From an uncultured Rikenellaceae bacterium (GTDB taxonomy: Bacteria > Bacteroidota > Bacteroidia > Bacteroidales > Rikenellaceae), in assembly GCA_944326815.1 (NCBI GenBank), contig CALVFI010000002.1, positions 1-64,000 of the forward strand: a stretch of DNA of 64,000 bases, written 5' to 3'. Under the pieces are notes generated by a model, which saw only the letters and a program-made list of their open reading frames with translations, was not told the origin of the DNA and made no database searches. The stretch's first letter is position 1. Each line of letters begins with the position of its first letter. The position numbers and the translations under genes are program-made. Of this stretch, positions 62,933-64,000 are shown piece by piece.

Positions 62933-64000
62933 ATGAATCAGACTAACAAATATTGGTTGCAATCCTTCGGCCGCTTTCTGCGGGATAAGTTCAACCTTGA
63001 CGAGGATAAGGCGATCCAAAGTGAGGTGGTTGAGAATATCAGTCGAGGAGTCGAATTCCGCGGAACGAATCTTTGGGTGCTGATTTTTGCCACCTTTGTC
63101 GCCTCATTGGGTTTGAATGTCAATTCCGCAGCGGTCATTATCGGAGCCATGTTGATCTCTCCGCTGATGGGGCCGATCATGGGAATCGGACTGTCATTGG
63201 GAATCAATAATTTTGAGTTGATGAAACGGTCGCTTCGCAATTTCGGCTTTATGATAGCGGTCAGTATCATCACCTCTACGGTCTATTTTGTCGTCTCTCC
63301 GCTGAGTACGGCACAAAGCGAATTGCTGGCGCGGACAATGCCGACAACCTATGATGTATTGATCGCTTTCTTCGGCGGTTTGGCTGGTATGGTAGCCCAG
63401 TCACGTAAGGATCGGACCTCGACGGTGATTCCCGGAGTGGCGATTGCCACGGCTCTGATGCCGCCGCTTTGTACAGCCGGGTTCGGACTCGCTACGGGGC
63501 AATTTAACTATTTTATCGGCGCATTTTACCTCTTTTTTATCAATACGGTGTTCATCGCGATTGCTACGTATGTAATCGTTCGTTTCTTGAAATATGATAA
63601 GAAAGTTTTTCTTGATAAACAACGAGAGAAACGGGTGCGACAATCCATGATTGCCATAGTGATCATCACTTTGGTGCCGAGTGTGATTTTGGGGTATAGG
63701 ATTGTGCAACGTACGGTTTTCGAGGCAAATGCGGATCGCTATGTGTCTTCTGTCTTTAAATTTCGCAATACGCAAATCATTGATTATAATAAGATCTATA
63801 AGGATACCAGTGGCCATTCGGTGATCGACCTGTTGGTGATCGGAGAACCTTTGTCGCAGGATGTGATCGAGAATGTTCGGGCACAAATGCCCTCTTATGG
63901 ACTCATGAAAACCAGGTTGTATGTTCGGCATGCCGATGGGTCGAACCGTTTAGATTTGAATACTCTGCAAAAGGGATATGCAGAGATTATTGCAGAGAAA
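62933..64000 (+). CDS. DUF389 membrane protein, 3' part beyond window
   Basis: From ATG 62933, three bases after the rsmI stop, the frame runs open to the window edge (356 codons). It shows an N-terminal soluble helix (DKFNLDEDKAIQSEVV), then membrane segments with the DUF389 signature AAVIIGAMLISPLMGPIMG and GVAIATALMPPLCTAG, and further soluble C-terminal sequence. The full protein is longer. Function is unknown; relatives are poorly studied integral membrane proteins. Confidence 0.9.
   Translation, partial: MNQTNKYWLQSFGRFLRDKFNLDEDKAIQSEVVENISRGVEFRGTNLWVLIFATFVASLGLNVNSAAVIIGAMLISPLMGPIMGIGLSLGINNFELMKRSLRNFGFMIAVSIITSTVYFVVSPLSTAQSELLARTMPTTYDVLIAFFGGLAGMVAQSRKDRTSTVIPGVAIATALMPPLCTAGFGLATGQFNYFIGAFYLFFINTVFIAIATYVIVRFLKYDKKVFLDKQREKRVRQSMIAIVIITLVPSVILGYRIVQRTVFEANADRYVSSVFKFRNTQIIDYNKIYKDTSGHSVIDLLVIGEPLSQDVIENVRAQMPSYGLMKTRLYVRHADGSNRLDLNTLQKGYAEIIAEK

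Noticed and set aside
1..64000. CRISPR arrays, rRNA genes or riboswitches
   Set aside because: No regularly spaced repeats of 20-40 bp, rRNA-like stretches or recognisable riboswitch cores were seen by eye.

Overview
The window comes from a Bacteroidetes chromosome, most likely order Bacteroidales and possibly a Rikenellaceae/Alistipes-like gut organism (this lower rank is inference). The evidence is the TTTG-N19/20-TAnnTTTG promoter form, a Bacteroides-type conjugation operon (TraE to TraN order), DUF5683 beside parAB, and an MsrB-MsrA fusion.

Positions 1 to about 34,510 are the right-hand part of an integrative conjugative element (ICE). It begins outside the window and ends beside a tyrosine integrase gene just downstream of mnmE. 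From left to right it holds: three small accessory genes (155-1122); a regulatory/envelope module (1316-7012) with a response regulator broken by a 2-nt frameshift, its sensor kinase, and two operons encoding five exported PepSY-like (BLIP-like) proteins; a scar of decayed genes (7013-7756); a RhuM/PLD-like gene; a roughly 18-kb leftward transfer operon (26746 to 8601: TraE x2, TraF, TraG/VirB4, an RNA-polymerase alpha-CTD-like protein, an 844-aa exported protein, TraI-position protein, DUF5045, TraJ, TraK, TraL, TraM, an orphan DNA methyltransferase, TraN, TraO-like protein, a lipoprotein, a coupling protein); a HigB/HigA toxin-antitoxin pair; a four-gene replication/mobilization block (two excisionase-like HTH proteins, RepA-like ATPase, toprim primase); three hypothetical genes including a paralogue pair; and the integrase. 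No relaxase gene is visible, so it is probably left of the window.

The most notable signal is a shared operator. Three promoters (upstream of the response regulator, of gene 3654 and of gene 6079) carry the same 11-bp-spaced direct repeat, CAAAT then CAAAATCG, placed just upstream of the -7 box. This is the layout of an OmpR/PhoB-family site. It predicts an ICE-borne, autoregulated two-component regulon whose outputs are PepSY-like proteins spread over periplasm, lipoprotein and membrane-anchored forms, with the regulator apparently broken in this copy. Other regulatory structure includes a four-copy AATATGATT cluster upstream of the transfer operon and a 15-bp direct repeat over the higBA promoter.

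Positions 34,637-64,000 are ordinary chromosome. A leftward run parA-parB-DUF5683-mltD-mnmE is followed by rightward argF-comB-CPBP protease, a periplasmic PPIase pair with an OstA/LptA-like protein (outer-membrane biogenesis), msrBA and der (leftward), a ROK kinase, an outer-membrane barrel protein with phoH, purC, pepD and a lipid kinase (rightward), gltX, a SIMPL protein, ychF and an NYN-CSD protein (leftward), and finally a hypothetical gene, rsmI and a DUF389 membrane protein cut by the window edge.
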